From positions 167,985 to 231,984 of the forward strand of contig QNGE01000406.1 of assembly GCA_008508345.1 (NCBI GenBank): a DNA stretch of 64,000 bases, given 5' to 3'. Both the position numbers and the translations under genes were made by a program. Every line of letters starts with the position of its first letter. The first letter of the stretch is position 1. The notes under the pieces were generated by a model that was given only the letters and a program-made list of their open reading frames with translations, had not been told where the DNA came from and did not search any database. This stretch comes from Paragonimus westermani. Its lineage: Eukaryota; Platyhelminthes; Trematoda; Plagiorchiida; Troglotrematidae. This document shows positions 24,994 to 36,620 of this stretch, one piece after another.

Positions 24994-27900
24994 TCCTTCG
25001 TTGTTTTTTGAATAACTTTGGGGATCTTGCGGTTTCTCAATACGAATTCATGTTCCTGATTGTTCTCGATTAGGCTAGAACTATTATCCAGTGTCGACGT
25101 GGGTCCTTTACGCAAGTGCACCCTGTTTCTTCGCAGTAGTCCTTGATTAGTACTTAGTACTTCGTACGATCGTTCGCCTGCTCCTCTAACAACTGTTCCC
25201 TTTTGCCAGGTGTCTGTTCCTGCCCCAAGTGGTTGTATCCAAACTGAATCACCTTCTGCCAGTTGTGGTAATTCCCGCGACCCTCTGTCGTATATCAGTG
25301 CTTCCCTTTCCATGCGTTTTTTCAAACGTTGTCGTGTTACCGTCCATGGGGTTTTATGTGGATCTAAAGCGTTTTCAACCAAAGGTATCCTGGTTTTCAT
25401 TCGTCGCCAGAAAAGTCTTCGTACGGGACTCAGTTCTATATCGGCAGACGTTGTGTTTCTGTGCTCTAGCAGGGCCAAGTACGGATCTTCTTTGGCTGTA
25501 AGGCATTTCTTCATTATTTTCTTTGCTTCTTTGACGGCTGATTCTGCTTTTACATTAGACTGACTGTGATTAGGACTGGAAATCTCGTGTGCAAAACGCC
25601 ATTTATTGGCGAAGTCTGCAAATTGATGAGATGCAAACTGTGGACCACCATCTGATCTGACGCGTTCTGGAATCCCGTATGGTGCGAACTGACTTTTCAG
25701 TTTGTTGATCACTTCTTCCGATGAGGTTGTGTTAAGCTTTTCGACTTCGAAGAAATCGCTGAAGTAGTCGGTGACTAGGAGGTACGTCTTATCTGCATGT
25801 GAAAACAAATCAGCTGCCACATGTTGCCATGGTCGATGTGGTACGGTGCGACGGTGCATAGGTTCCTTCGGTTGACGACTACCGTGTTGATTACAGACAT
25901 CGCAGTTGGACACGAAATCTTTAACTTGACTCGTACTCCCAGGCCAGTAAACAGTTTCCTTCCCACGCCTTATGCATCCGTTGATGCCCAAATGGGAACG
26001 GTGTAGTTCCTGCAGTGTTGCTCTCCTTGCCGGTCTGGGGATCACAAGGCGGTTCCCACGGAAAATCAGTCCGTCTTCTGTAGTCAACTCATCTCGAACC
26101 TTGAAGTACGGGCGGATTATTTCTTCCACAGATCGGGTATTATCCGGCCAACCTTCTCGGATTTGTTGCATGAGTTTTTGCATTTCTTCGTCCTCTGCGA
26201 AGGTTTCACGTATTCGTGACATCCGCTCGTCTGGTTCGGCCAGTGTGAGATGGACCTGATCGAATTCTGCCCCTTTGTCTTCGCATGTAGGTACGGGTGC
26301 TCTCGATAACGTATCGGCTAGTACCATATCCTTTCCTGGGGTGTAAATTATATCACAATCATACTTCTGTAGATGTACCAGCATAGACTGTAAACGGCGC
26401 GGAGCCTTGTCTAACGGCTTATTAACAATGGTGGTCAACGGTTTGTGGTCGGTTTGAACTGTCGTCTTCCTTCCAAAAGTGTAGTCATTAAACTTTTCCA
26501 TGGCGAACACAACTGCTAGTAGTTCTTTCTCGATTTGTGCATACCGGGTCTCGGCATCGATCATTTTTCGGCTGCGAAAATCCAGAGGTTGTCCATTCTG
26601 TAGCAACACGGCTCCGATACCACTCTGGCTGCTATCGCACTGGACGACTAACGGCAGTCGTGGGTCGTAATAGCGTAAAACTGGTGCTTTCATGATCAGT
26701 TGCTTCACCTTCAGCCACGCCTGTTCCTGTGGGTCGCCCCACGTCCATACAGTGTTTTTGTGTGTAAGTTGCCTAATAGGCTGCATTATTTGAGCTAAAC
26801 GAGGCAAGAATCTGCTCAGATAGTTGATCATGCCGTTGAAACGCGATACATCTTTCACGTCGGTTGGTGGCGGCATATCTCTAATCGCCTCTACCTTAGC
26901 TGGATCTGGCTTGAGTCCGTCCTTTGTTAATAAATGCCCATGAAAAATTACTTCAGTCGCGCAGTATTCAATCTTTTCTTTTTTGAGCTTGATATCTAGT
27001 TGTTGGCACCTAGCAAGGAATCTTTCTAAGTTTTGGTCGTGCTCTGCCTTAGTCCGACCGTGTATCAAAACGTCATCCGCTATGCACACAACACCAGTGA
27101 GGTTCTCTACGGATTGAATGAGGCGCTTTTGGAAAATTTCGCTCGAAACTTTTAAACCAAATGGAAGTCGAAGCCAGCGGTATCGACCAAACGGAGTTCC
27201 AAAGGTGGTGAGAAAGCTGGATTCTTCATCAAGTTTTACGTGCCAAAAAGCGGCTGATAAATCAACCTTCGTAAAGTAACCTGCGCCAGCTAAACACGGA
27301 AGAATATCCTCTAATAATGGAAGTCTATAGTGTTCTCTCCTCAAAGCTGCATTCAGTGGCTTTGGGTCGATGCAGACGCGCAATTCACCAGACTTTTTAG
27401 TAACAACGGTAACTTGGCTTACCCAGTCAGTAGGTACTTCCACACGCCTGATCACTCCCAGATTCTCCAAACGCGAAATCTCTTTTTCGAAACTATCCTT
27501 TATCGCAAACGGTAGGCGACGCATAGGTAACACGATTGGTCGTACGGTTGGGTCTATTGATAGCTTGCAAATGCCCGGGAAACTTCCCAAGGAGCCATCA
27601 AAAACGCCCTGATACTTTTCGCAAATATGTGATAATTCAGTAGTTATAGCATTGATACAGTGGAACGTTACCAGATCGAGCGCTTCAATAGCCTCGACTC
27701 CCAGAAGTGGCAGGAAATCTTCCTCGACCACGAAAATCACTTGTTGGATCTGCTTTCCGTTGGCTGGGTTGCGGAGGGTTGCTGTAAACTTTCCTGCAGG
27801 TTTCACAGCAGTCCGGTTCCACATGCGAAGCGTTAAGTTCGTGGCGCTCAGCGGCACCGTGGGAATGCAAGATCGTGGAACGAGACTGACACCTGCTCCC

Positions 27901-28763
27901 GAATCCAACTGGAAGTTGATCCTTTTTCCATCGAGTTCGATTTCCGCCGATCGTACTCCTGGATGTTGTTCTTCCATCTTCACAGCACTGATGGTAGGGG
28001 AGTATGGTGCTCGGTTGGAATTTATCGAAGTGCTCTTGCAGCAGTTCGCGAAGTGGTTGGCTTTTCCACATTTTGCACACCTTCTCTTCCATGCCGGGCA
28101 TTGTTCCTTTAGCGCACCATGACGTCTTCCGCAGAAGGAGCATCCTTTCAGATTCCGGTTGTATTCTGCGTTGATCCGGTGGATTTCTTCTGTCGAGTGA
28201 GTTCTGAGGGCTTCTGCCTTTTTGTCGGCTGCCTCCTCACTGCGGCAAATATCTATGCATTGCTTCAAACTCAATTTCGGGTCTTTCAGCAAACGTTTGG
28301 TGATGTTGGCATCGTTCATCCCAATGATCAACCTATCTTTGATCAACTTGTCCTGCATACATTTGCAGAAACCGCATGACTCGGACATAGACATCAGCGC
28401 TTGAATGAAGTGATTCATTGATTCGCTTGGTCCCTGTGTGCGGCTGTTAAATTTGTAGCGTTCAAACGTATCGTTCATTTGGCCCAAGCAAAACTGTTCT
28501 AGCTTCCTCATCATCACCTCCTAATCACCGGCGTCTTCTTCCGGCTCGAATGAAAATGTATTCATCAGTCTCACTGCCTCGTCTCCGACTGCGTGCCGAA
28601 ACATGGCGAGTTGATATTCTTTCTCAGTAGTCGCCAAACGAGATAGCGTACGGAAGTCCTCATACTTCTGCTTCCATGTCTTCCATTGGCTGGCAAGATC
28701 ATCGTCTACGTTCAGCTTCAGAGGGGCTGGTGGTACTATGCTCAGACATCCAACGGACGTCAT
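24972..28763 (-). CDS. gag-pol: Gypsy Gag-Pol polyprotein with one in-frame TAG
   Basis: Encodes the structural and enzymatic proteins of the retrotransposon. I place the start at the ATG at 28,763, downstream of the primer-binding site; an ATG at 28,841 would start inside the LTR. A TAG at 28,523-28,521 cuts Gag after about 80 codons, and the same frame then stays open for 1,181 residues. Numbering from there: the Gag capsid end is at 1-110 and two zinc fingers at about 126-160 (the second CAKCGKANHFANCC). The protease LDSGA is at 204-208. RT spans about 330-500, with D419 (KVDLSAAF) and the catalytic box IADD at 479-482. RNase H has D628, E665 and D690. Integrase has the zinc site H839/H842/C872/C875 and catalytic D903, D956 and E992, the standard D,D(35)E spacing. 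No other break is visible. The stop could be a mutation or, less likely, read through. Confidence 0.95.
28521..28523 (-). other. In-frame TAG within gag
   Basis: The minus strand reads GAT TAG GAG GTG. Both sides are in the same frame and both encode recognisable Gag capsid sequence (MFRHAVGDEAVRLMNTF before, QFCLGQMNDTFERYKFNS after), so the stop interrupts a domain and is not at a Gag/Pol boundary. Confidence 0.9.
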
Positions 28764-28780
28764 CTTTGGCAGATCCTGGT

Positions 28781-28798
28781 CTTTCACCTCTGTCACCA
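28781..28798 (-). promoter_or_regulatory. Primer-binding site of the Gypsy element
   Basis: Directly after the 5' LTR the minus strand reads TGGTGACAGAGGTGAAAG. TGG pairs with the CCA end of a tRNA; I cannot name the tRNA. Confidence 0.8.
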
Positions 28799-28966
28799 TG
28801 TAGAAGAAGTCAAGTGGTGATATCAAGAACGGTGTATTCACTACACGACAGATTGAATCCCAATAATGTCTTAATGCGAATCAATATATATGAGACAAAA
28901 CTAACTCCCTTGACTTTGATTGGCTTGCGTCCTGTCACTCGTTCTTATTGGTTGGCACCGTCCACG
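28799..28966 (-). repeat. 5' LTR
   Basis: 168 bp, identical to the other LTR except at three positions, including the first base on the minus strand (C instead of T, so the terminal TG is CG here). Confidence 0.95.
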
Positions 28967-28971
28967 GTTCA
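28967..28971. repeat. Target-site duplication GTTCA (right)
   Basis: Exact copy of 24,821-24,825 flanking the 5' LTR. Confidence 0.93.
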
Positions 28972-29616
28972 TGATGACTGTGCCGGAACCTTTGTCTGGC
29001 TAGAGGAAAACCAAATCCTTCATTTCTCGCAGTTGTTTTGGAGCTTGGTAATTTTCAGATGTCAAACAACAATGCTGGCGTATAGGTGAAGTCAGGAAAT
29101 GGTACGAAATATCGACCAGCTTCGCGCGGAACCACCCTTCGTTTTCCGATGAAGTTGGAGAGAAGTCTTTAAGTTGATCATACAGATTCTCAAATTTCAC
29201 CTGTGTTTGCAATCGGTCGACTCTTCTGGGGGGATTTTAAATTTCAGTCCTAGAGATAGAACCTCCAATTGTGCCCGCGTAGACTAGGGGTGTTTCTGGA
29301 CGTGTTTTAAGCCATTTGTAGGGAGCAAGCACTCGTAAACCGAACGCGACAAAGTCCCATGAGGACTGCGTAGAGTCTTGGTTCCAGTATTCTTCAGCAC
29401 GATTCGGACAAAATTCTCGAACTTTATACGACATATCAACGACAGTTTGTTGAGTATAGATGTAAAACGTCGTTGGGTCTCCAGATATTTGTTCAGCCTT
29501 TCTTGTGAAGCTTCAATATGTGAAGTTGCTAGCCTGAAAAGGTTGATGTTGTTTGCGGGCAATTTTTCTTTCAAAAGCAAACGGTAAAATATCGAAGGGA
29601 ATCGGCCTGACCGCAC
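28967..29616 (-). pseudogene. PLE copy A, N-terminal part
   Basis: Minus frames here give the PLE N-terminal block: FENLYDQLKDFSPTS, WFRAKLVDISYHFL, then LREMKDLVFL. After one in-frame TAG comes PDKGSGTVIMN. That last motif is the well-known PDKG.G.V.M block of PLE RTs. The Gypsy LTR starts directly after it, and the next PLE residues (KVDYESKM) resume on the other side at 24,820. The upstream frame 29,616-29,284 (LLLKEKLPANNINLFRLATS) is probably the less conserved N-terminus. Confidence 0.82.
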
Positions 29617-29721
29617 GCACTCTTCATAAAACCCAACAGTTGAACGTTCCGTAGTCGTCTAACACTGCAATGTCACCAATCTGTCTAACGCCCGCGTTGT
29701 GTGCGCAGGGAGTCTTCGCTT

Positions 29722-29789
29722 GAGTAATTTAAAACAATTAGTTCCATAGATCCAGTTCACCAATAGCGACAGAAGACATACATCGCAAG
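29722..29789 (-). repeat. Upstream PLE direct repeat (pLTR)
   Basis: Same orientation as 23,068-23,132. The translated minus strand shows LLSLLVNWIYGTNCFKLL here and LLTLLVN.IKGTQCFKLF in the other copy, so the two repeats are clearly related. Confidence 0.7.
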
Positions 29790-32700
29790 TAGGTGGAGAA
29801 CAGCATCTGTAGGAATCTGAAAAAAGGAAGTCGTGCACCAGTTTCAGAAGGTCAGTTCGCAAAACTGCAGCACTTTAGTGGGGTGGGTGATTGCACGTGG
29901 CTAACCTCAGGTAAATTCATGCAGCAACATATTTCCTTTGGCCTCCAGAAGTAAAGGATCGCAGCAGTACGGGGTGAGATCGATAAAAATTTCACGTGCT
30001 TCAAAGGCACAGTGCCGAATATATCTATAATACTTAACCACAGATTAAGGTAGACGTAAGACAATCATCAAAAAATAACGTCCGAACATATAGAGGTCGC
30101 TGAAGTTACCACACCTGCAAAAGAGAGCGGGAGAGACTATGAAACACTGATATATTAACTAGTGGTGGATTGGAAGACGGTTGAGTTGGTGAAGAAAAGG
30201 ATTGTATCTACTTTTTTAACTCAACATTTGCTTGGTCACTTTACTGAAGCCTCTAACGTTGTGCTCTCGGGTGCATTGGAAGCAGTGACCTTTTCGTACA
30301 GGCGTGCGAGCTTGCGTGTATGTGTGCATTTACATGTGCACCAATGTGTGACCCTCTGTTTGTGTTGGCTTTCTTCTGGCCACCCAGTCAGTCGACCAGT
30401 CTGATGACCTTTACCCAATAACGTTGATTATCTGTTGCCTACTTGTCCTCACTCTGTCCTTGATCTTTTCATATATGTTTGATTTTAGGGAACAGTTTCA
30501 TTTCTGAATCCGCTAAACATTCTGCGTTCCTAGTTCGTATACTGCACATAACAAATGACGTTGGATTACCCCAGCCTGCTTCATGGCGGTTTTACTACCA
30601 GCGTCCGGTCAATGCCGCAACATCCATGCAAAAAAATCCTCCCCCTGAAGGTTAAGTGCCGTTTGGGCGTCGTTCACGGACTATGACAATACTTGCAATC
30701 GCTAAATCTGAATTTGAAGTACTTGGATGGTATGGGAGTATTTCGTTTGAATTCCGCCTTGGAAAGTTTCAGCTTATACGACGCTTCGGATACACAAACA
30801 TGGCTTACCTTAAAATAGTCTTTACAGGACTACTGCAAATTACGCTTCAATATTTATATATCCTGATTCATTTTTTCGGGAATGCAGAGAGAACCGGACG
30901 AAATAGACGATAATGTTAACTTCCATCTTATCTATACAGGACATTACCGTGATTATGCCACTACTCCTACGAAGAAATTGAAAGCCTTCTGCAACAGGAT
31001 ATTGTCAACTTGTTCCTCTGGGAAAGTGCACTTAACGTGTGTCGTCACAACCGGTTTGTTCATGCACAGACCTCCTTTGCCAACATCTTGTTTCATCAGA
31101 ATTGTTCAACCAGTACTCCGACTAATTCAGTTCATCTTAAACAACCCAGCTGCTGCCATTGCGGCAGCATACAACATCGCGTAATTTGTAGCAACTGTGC
31201 TACAACCAAGTCTGTTGAGTGACCCCGTGGTACGTCATATCTTGTTGCATGCGTGTCTTCCATGCTTTGCTCACCTTAGTCTCGTGATAGCAATTAATGA
31301 ATCATTGGACAGTGGGCCGACTTAAACACCAACGCTGTGTATGTGTGGTACTGCTTATCATTAGGTAGAACCAAAACTAAGCGCCATTAGATTTCCTAAG
31401 GTGATTTCGGAGGCAAGAAATCCGTTTTGTTCGCTTTCTGTTGAGCTGGGTTCCGCTTCGTCTACTACTGTATTCCGTAATAATTTCCCGCTAACAATAC
31501 CTAACATTCGTATCTGTTCATCCGTGCTCGCACATCTTTCAAGCTACTTCAGATTTCCTCAGCATTACATTGCTTCTAACAAGTAAACAGTAGTGTAGTT
31601 TAGTGCACTACCACTTCAGTAATAATTGCAAACCTCCTGAGAGACAAGCCTCAAGAGTTGCTCTAAATGTTCTTCCATGTCTGAAGTGCAGGACCACACC
31701 ATGTAAGCACGTGGAGCCATTGAAATGATACCAACTGAGGCTTTTTTGCAGTACTGCCGGTAGTTTTAAAGCGGCAGACAAAGAAATCGCTGTCTGTAGG
31801 ACTCCTAACAAGAGAGTAAGCCTTTAAAGACAACCGTCCTGCTTATTTGATATTCAATGAAACCTTGGTCAAAAGTGTGTTTGACATCAAGAAAAGGTAA
31901 CACAAATGATACACGGTCGTTACAACGTGCTTCTACGCAACATGTCCTGAAAACAAATATGCAGTCGTAATCAAAAAATGGCTGGAACATTTTTGATGGC
32001 TTTGATGTGATGGAAGAAATGGCTACCGATAATGTACCCACTTTCATAGCATGGCGTTTATGCAATTTTCAGGGGGGAAATGTGCGGCACACAACAATTT
32101 CTACTCACTTCGGTAGCCGTTCACTTGATAGAAGGTCATAGTTGGTTGCTGAAGGAGTCCCTTCAAACAAGTAGAGTGGACAAGCCCTAGTTATCTACAT
32201 GGTTTTCTGAAGAACTACCTCTCACAACTATAAGTCATGTCCTTTCTAGACTTATGCTTGCAAACTGGATACGGAATATCAAACCTAACGTGAGACAAAA
32301 GTGTGCTACGTGGTGTAGACAATATAGACGGTAGAAAAAAACGCTGATGTATCTGAGTACGAAGATGACAGATGTCAGAAAAATCGGATTCCATTTTCCA
32401 CCAGCGACAGATTAAATCATATTCTCACTGGGTCCCTGTTGTTGAGGTAATGGAACTGAGGTCAATGCAAGTCACCCGTGTACACTGCTATCTGAAATAA
32501 ACCCGATTCATCCTCTTTGAAACAGTGGGAAGCGTGTGACGACAGAATTCTGGTTATCTTTCACAAGCTGCCGCGTAAATGTAAAGGATTTCTTAATCTG
32601 TTGCGCTAATCAGACTGAGAGAGGCGAAGTTCTATTCTCAGACTTAGCGAACGCGACGAATTTCTAGCACAAATGGATGTGCGCGTACAAGTGCGCGCGT

Positions 32701-35068
32701 AACCGTACGTAAATGATTCAGTGTGTTACGTTACCATGTCGCCCTTTGTTCATTTTGTCACCCGACTGAAGTCTGTTTAATCATCGTCACTCACTTCTCG
32801 ATTCTGTCATGCGTATAGTAGACAGTGAAGTGAAGGTAGCCCATTTGAGTGAACCGAGGTTGACGTGGATAGGTCACACCAGTAATCCGAATTCTCTGCT
32901 AAGTTGTACCTGATGCTTGTTAATGTAAGCAAACGTCTCCGTCAGCTACTGATCCAGATGACTGGTTCTCTTTCTTTCTTTGTGCTTTGATGCGACCGGT
33001 GATGCTTCTCCGTTTTCTGTAACAGCTGAGGGTGTTTTCTTAATTGAAGGAGCGACCATGGTCGTGTTTCGGCCACGCCTTGTTGAAACCTTTTAGCATG
33101 ATGGTCAATCTGCTCCCATCATAGTCACTAGAACCGTATTGGAAAAAACCCCATCTTATTGAGAATATAAACTACTGATCAGCTGTAACATGGGTAATTT
33201 TACTGTCTCTGTTTGCTACGTAACAGCTGTCAAATTTAGATGCATATTTTCCGAATCCCTGTTCTTATTCTCTGCCGGAAAAAACCACATCAGTTAAGTC
33301 GTTTAATTGCATTCTTTAGGTGATATGGTCATAACCGACTAGGAGTGCTTGCCAATTAAAGAAAATCCGAACCTTTCAATACTCATCGACCGACACACTG
33401 GGAACTGGTCTGCTTACTACTGACAGTACCTACTCACAACAAGGGTGTGAGTAAACCTTCTGTGTTTAACTATCTTTGCTTCTCAGCAAGTTAGCCCACA
33501 GCGTGTGGGTGGATGAAGCAAGCAGCTCAGTGGTTTGTCTGCATGTGTATGGAGAATGGTTACTGATTGGGAAAAAACAACAAACTGCACAGACTACATT
33601 AGTTGTGATATGTACACCTCAAGTCAGTCAAGTTTTTGCTGCGGTTGTTATTGTGAAATGTAATAACTGCAAATGTGTGAACGTCCTTGGATTATCATCA
33701 CATGCTGACGTGAACACAAGCAATAAATATTTTTACTGCCCCGCTTAACATATTTGGTGCAGATTGTTTGTCTGATTGAACACATTATGATCTTCATTGC
33801 TGCTGAATGGCGACATAGTGAATGATCACTGTGTTGACGTAGGTGATCGATTAAAATAATTAATTTTAACTTTTTCGGTTTCATGTCATTTTATTTTAGT
33901 TTCTTCCACTATGGCTTGGACCAGTATCTGGGGTAACCACTACAAAGCCAAGGCAGACTTGGTGACAATACATTGGACAGATAAATGAAACTGAGAGTTT
34001 GCTAGCCTTCATGGGTTGACCTCTCTGGATGAATCTGTTTGTCCCGCGTGATATTCCAGTACACGGATTGTGGTCAGAAGAGTTGGTTTAACGGAGGATG
34101 GGAAAAAACTATATTTTCAAGCCTGTGAGTGCAATGTGTTACGTAGATATGAGACAGAAGGATCTTGACAGCATCGATACATGCATATTCTTCTACTGGA
34201 TTAAAGCCGTGGGTACAGGATCTCAGTAATCTGTAAGCATTTTCAAGACTCGACCTGACAACAGCCTGGCAGAAAACTCTTAGGACGATCTATCACATAT
34301 TTTTTTGCATGCTACAGGTTCCACTTTCTCCAAACCCGTACCAAACGTACTGTTCCTCCCGTTGCCCAGGTGGGTGATGTGGCGACTGTGTAACCTATGA
34401 ACTTTGCATAAACTGTCCGGGTTGCCACCTTGAGGAACTCACGCTAGGTCATGTGCTCTCAAGGTTGATAAAAAAATGTGAATAGCTACAAGGAGTTCAA
34501 CTAAACGACTAATTATCCTGCGTATGTAACAGACGCCTAATGAGGATTTTTATCGTCAACCGTGATGTTTTGTTGCCCGTGTTTGTATAAATGTCTAGTG
34601 GGTATCTGGATAAGAAATTTAGCTGGTTGAAAATGCGATTATCAGATGTATGCTGATGCAGATAGTGTTTAGCTTTCTATTACCATAGTTAAATTGGAAA
34701 GGATTCAGTTTTCCAAGATGTAGCGGTCCATCACTTGCTGGTACAAAACGGATGACAACTACGAAAATAAAAGGCATGATTGCACAATTTCATTTGTAAC
34801 CTTGTGTTTACCGCGTTTGGCATATACTAGTCCCAATGAAGAGCAGTGTATTCCCTAAAAATATTCTCACTGATCTTTTGGATAAAAAGCAGTGTGTGAA
34901 GTCAAATGTGGCATGAAAACGATCATGGCTGTTGAGCTTAAAAAACGACAGTCGAAGTAGGGTGTTTTAAGGCAACGAACTCCTAAACAGCACTCCACAT
35001 TGTTGCAACTACGCTGTTTAAGACTAATTGACTTACTGGGAACAAAACGACCTAGCTTATTTCGGATT
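29790..35068. other. Stretch with little recognisable content
   Basis: No exon with paired splice signals was found. A possible LINE remnant lies at 31,608-32,065. A GT-rich low-complexity patch occurs at 30,300-30,345 and a CpG/GTGCGCG patch at about 32,678-32,710. Confidence 0.35.
31608..32065 (-). pseudogene. Possible non-LTR (LINE) reverse transcriptase fragment
   Basis: The minus frame 32,065-31,805 contains VLPFLDVKHTFDQGF, which resembles the RT motif A region (FLD..KAFD) of LINEs. The adjoining frame 31,811-31,608 could be its continuation. Only this motif supports the call, and the catalytic YADD block was not found. Confidence 0.3.
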
Positions 35069-35260
35069 ACTGACGAATAGTAGAGAATTTTGGTTCATTT
35101 CAAGTTGAAAATCACTCACCATTAATCGCAGCTTTCTGGAGTGCCGTAGACATTCCAGTCGGCCCCTTTCGAAAATTATTAGACTTGACTTTCATTCTCG
35201 TCACAACCGGTCAGTAGTGACAGCCGTGATCAATTGTGAGTGGTGTTTAATTTATTTGGC
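35069..35260. mobile_element. SINE fold-back 2 (eroded)
   Basis: The left arm on the minus strand starts with the shared outer end ACTGACGAATAGTAG (35,069) and contains the tail block CAGTCGGCCCCTTTCGAAAA and an eroded ribozyme (35,176-35,220). The short right arm (from about 35,225) repeats GTGATCAATTGTGAGTGGTG on the plus strand, the same SINE tail in opposite orientation. The tRNA-like heads are missing. Confidence 0.65.
35176..35220 (-). ncRNA. Degenerate hammerhead ribozyme
   Basis: 45 nt aligned with the other copies. CTGACCG replaces the CUGANGA core (G8 and A9 changed) and helix II is unpaired. GAAA and the GTC triplet remain. Expected to be inactive. Confidence 0.6.
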
Positions 35261-36311
35261 CTGGCTTAATCGTTCCGTATTTAAAATAGCTTATCAGCTG
35301 AATGTCCGGTATCACTCTAGGCCGCAAAGTATCGTTATAAGCATTGATCAAAAAACCACTGAGGGTTTTGTGGAATTCTTTCCAGAATCCTTGTTTACCA
35401 GCCCAGTAAACTGTTCAGTGAAAAACAGTGTTCATCTTTTGGCTTCGAAAACGCAAGACTGCTGCTATAACAACCAGTAATCTACCATTAACAAACAGCA
35501 CACCGGTCTCCGAAGGTAAACAGCCCACCTGTAATTGCTATTTTCCACTAAGTTGTTGGGAAGGAATTCGGAACTACACTCCTACTTGGGTAGCTGATCT
35601 CCTGGATCTTTGACGGATTCCACATGACACACCAGTTCAAAATGTGACAGTTCCGGGCTGTCTCCTCCATCGATTCGAGTCCAGTCGAAATATTTATCCA
35701 CTTCATCAGTGGTCCAATGAGCAAAATCATGAACGGTGCGAACGAAAGCTACCATTCAATGGTGCCACCCAGCTGGTCTGATTGTCCTCAGCCCGTCTCG
35801 TACTACTGGTTCAAACTGCTTACTCACGCAGGATCTGGGATTTACAGGGTACATTTATTAAGGTGTTCGTGAAACATTGCTATTTCAGTGGGTCGTTCCT
35901 CTGTTACTGTTCTGGGCCTCAAGCTGACAAACCTTCGTTTTCTGTGATTCGGTTTCTTAACAGCCTACATATTCGTTTTCTACACAGTACTCATGATGAT
36001 CCTTGATGCCGGCGGGCTGAAAGAAATGCTTCACCTCTCACTTAGTTCAAGGCACAAACAGAATCTAACGTATTTAGCTGGACCGATACCATGCCTGTTG
36101 CAGTAAGGAATTAAGTCATGCAGTGCTGTAAAGTGTTGAAACTCAAGTCAAGTTAGAATTGTGTTGCTTTTGGTAGTAGCAGTCCATATTGTACAGTATT
36201 TTGTATCGACTTCCAGATTGATTACCCAACGAGGATTCGAATTATAATATTCCCCTCTATTAATATCAATTGACATGAGACCGCTACCTGATATAAATTG
36301 AGCATACTCAA
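35261..36311. other. No recognisable gene
   Basis: Only short random-looking frames were seen between the two SINE fold-backs. Confidence 0.35.
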
Positions 36312-36620
36312 AACTGATAGAACCTTTTACGTTCCCGTAGTATTTTTCAGTCGGCTTCTTTCGAAAAACTGCCCTTAGCTGGAGGTCCGCTGTTGCTAGA
36401 GTTCGTTTGTAGCACTGATCAGTGCTATTACCGGGATTCAGTGAGGCACCAGTGTTGGCCACTGTGCGACTGACCTCACACTCGGCATGACCGAATGATC
36501 ATATGCAAAGGCGCGACCATAACCGCTTGTGAGTAACACTTAAATTACCGAGTCGCCTCAAGACGAGATGAGAGGGCTATAAAAAAAACCAGATCAGTTG
36601 TGAGTGATGTTCAGGTTATA
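36312..36620. mobile_element. SINE fold-back 3 (eroded)
   Basis: The left arm on the minus strand has a tRNA-like head (TGAGGTCAGTCGCACAGTGG, around 36,440-36,460), a degraded ribozyme region, and the tail TTTTTCGAAAGAAGCCGACTG. After a spacer (GACCGAATGATCATATGC) the plus strand carries only the SINE tail GATCAGTTGTGAGTGATGTT (36,592-36,611). The layout matches the other divergent pairs. Confidence 0.6.

Larger units (their letters stand above)
24826..28966 (-). mobile_element. Ty3/Gypsy LTR retrotransposon, nearly intact, 4,141 bp
   Basis: Complete by structure: two 168-bp LTRs, a tRNA primer-binding site, one gag-pol frame, and an exact 5-bp target duplication. It is inserted in PLE copy A in the same orientation. 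The single long Gag-Pol frame, two Gag zinc fingers and very short LTRs fit the Mag/K02A2.6-like group; this subgroup call is moderate. The LTRs differ at 3 of 168 positions (all transitions), indicating a recent insertion. The only coding defect seen is a TAG in gag. Confidence 0.95.
23068..29789 (-). mobile_element. Penelope-like retroelement, copy A, split by a Gypsy insertion
   Basis: The element reads on the minus strand from a direct repeat at 29,722-29,789 through N-terminal, RT and GIY-YIG coding blocks to a matching direct repeat at 23,068-23,132. About 2.6 kb is PLE sequence; the remaining 4.1 kb (24,826-28,966) is a later LTR retrotransposon. PLEs combine a telomerase-like RT with a GIY-YIG endonuclease, and full copies often carry direct repeats (pLTRs), as here. 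The coding region is broken by frameshifts and stops and cannot be functional. It is the oldest datable layer here because the Gypsy element landed inside it. Confidence 0.82.

Noticed and set aside
25210..28404. Plus-strand frames of 60-156 codons across the Gypsy element
   Set aside because: They are shadows of the minus-strand pol gene.
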